From contig MPUH01000013.1 in the NCBI GenBank assembly GCA_001970955.1, positions 62,001 to 126,000 of the forward strand: a DNA stretch of 64,000 nt, in the 5' to 3' direction. The notes beneath the pieces are model-generated. The model was not told the DNA's origin. It saw nothing but the letters and a program-made list of their open reading frames with translations, and made no database searches. This DNA comes from Stentor coeruleus. Its lineage: Eukaryota > Ciliophora > Heterotrichea > Heterotrichida > Stentoridae. The translations under genes and the position numbers were made by a program. Of the stretch, positions 63,963 through 64,000 are shown piece after piece (position 1 is the stretch's first letter; each line of letters starts with the position of its first letter).

Positions 63963-64000
63963 ATGAGCGATTTAGATCTAGATTTTATACTATCAAAAGA
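63963..64000 (+). CDS. Start of a gene cut by the window edge
   Basis: ATG 63963 opens MSDLDLDFILSK and runs off the window. It is called because it lies exactly at the end of a G-depleted flank; function cannot be judged from 12 codons. Confidence 0.5.
   Translation, partial: MSDLDLDFILSK

Noticed and set aside
1-64000. Searches by eye for tRNA or rRNA genes, CRISPR arrays, transposon ends, telomeric repeats and integrated viral genes.
   Set aside because: Nothing convincing was seen. The C7 run near 54285 is not a telomeric repeat.

Overview
This is a piece of an AT-rich, gene-dense eukaryotic nuclear genome. It most resembles the macronucleus of a heterotrich ciliate of the Stentor type. 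The main evidence is a set of 15-nt introns, about 20 of them in four genes, nearly all of the form GTA...TAG with an A at intron position 10. Other support comes from long reading frames (up to 1,600 codons) in the standard code, very short gaps between converging genes, and a ciliary or cortical gene set (SSNA1/DIP13, SF-assemblin, centrin-like, TTL-like). The species is inferred; no rRNA or other marker is present.

Layout. 0-7 kb: a tail-anchored WD40 protein converging on a coiled-coil protein (their stop codons overlap), an unknown polytopic membrane protein and an MFS-like transporter. 7.5-31.1 kb: the dominant feature, three related giant membrane proteins of the polycystin-1/REJ type. 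Each has N-terminal beta-sandwich modules, a PKD/REJ-like ectodomain and a C-terminal bundle of about five membrane helices; two have a clear GPS motif. The genes at 7.6-14.3 kb (minus) and 16.2-25.3 kb (plus) are head-to-head paralogues, and a third, more diverged copy (25.8-31.1 kb, minus) converges on the second. The plus-strand copy has repeatedly duplicated a two-domain unit, and each duplicated module carries its own 15-nt intron.

31.7-39 kb: a CISD3-like iron-sulfur protein, a Brr6/Brl1-like nuclear envelope protein, a fragmented AP180/CALM-like ANTH gene with many in-frame UAA/UAG codons, an SLC35A-type nucleotide-sugar transporter, SSNA1, a theta-type GST and an unknown basic protein. 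40-48.4 kb: a membrane-anchored class 3 aldehyde dehydrogenase, an unusual 939-residue protein joining a cyclic-nucleotide-binding-like domain to a nucleoside-phosphorylase-like domain, an F-BAR protein starting only 2 nt later, and a coiled-coil protein. 49-64 kb: a 50-residue membrane micropeptide, LAMTOR2, an acylated ankyrin-like protein, Ku70, an acidic nuclear protein, a PX protein, SF-assemblin, a TTL-like protein with a signal peptide, an acylated unknown, a centrin-like protein and the first codons of a further gene.

Assembly. Seven single N bases are each flanked by a short direct duplicate (13-145 bp), and three further tandem duplicates (59, 65 and 86 bp) have no N. Removing one copy restores the reading frame wherever a gene is hit, so these are treated as contig-join artefacts rather than mutations. 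Gene 5' flanks are consistently G-depleted on the sense strand, which helps to orient genes and exposes one unexplained flank at about 56.65-57.06 kb.
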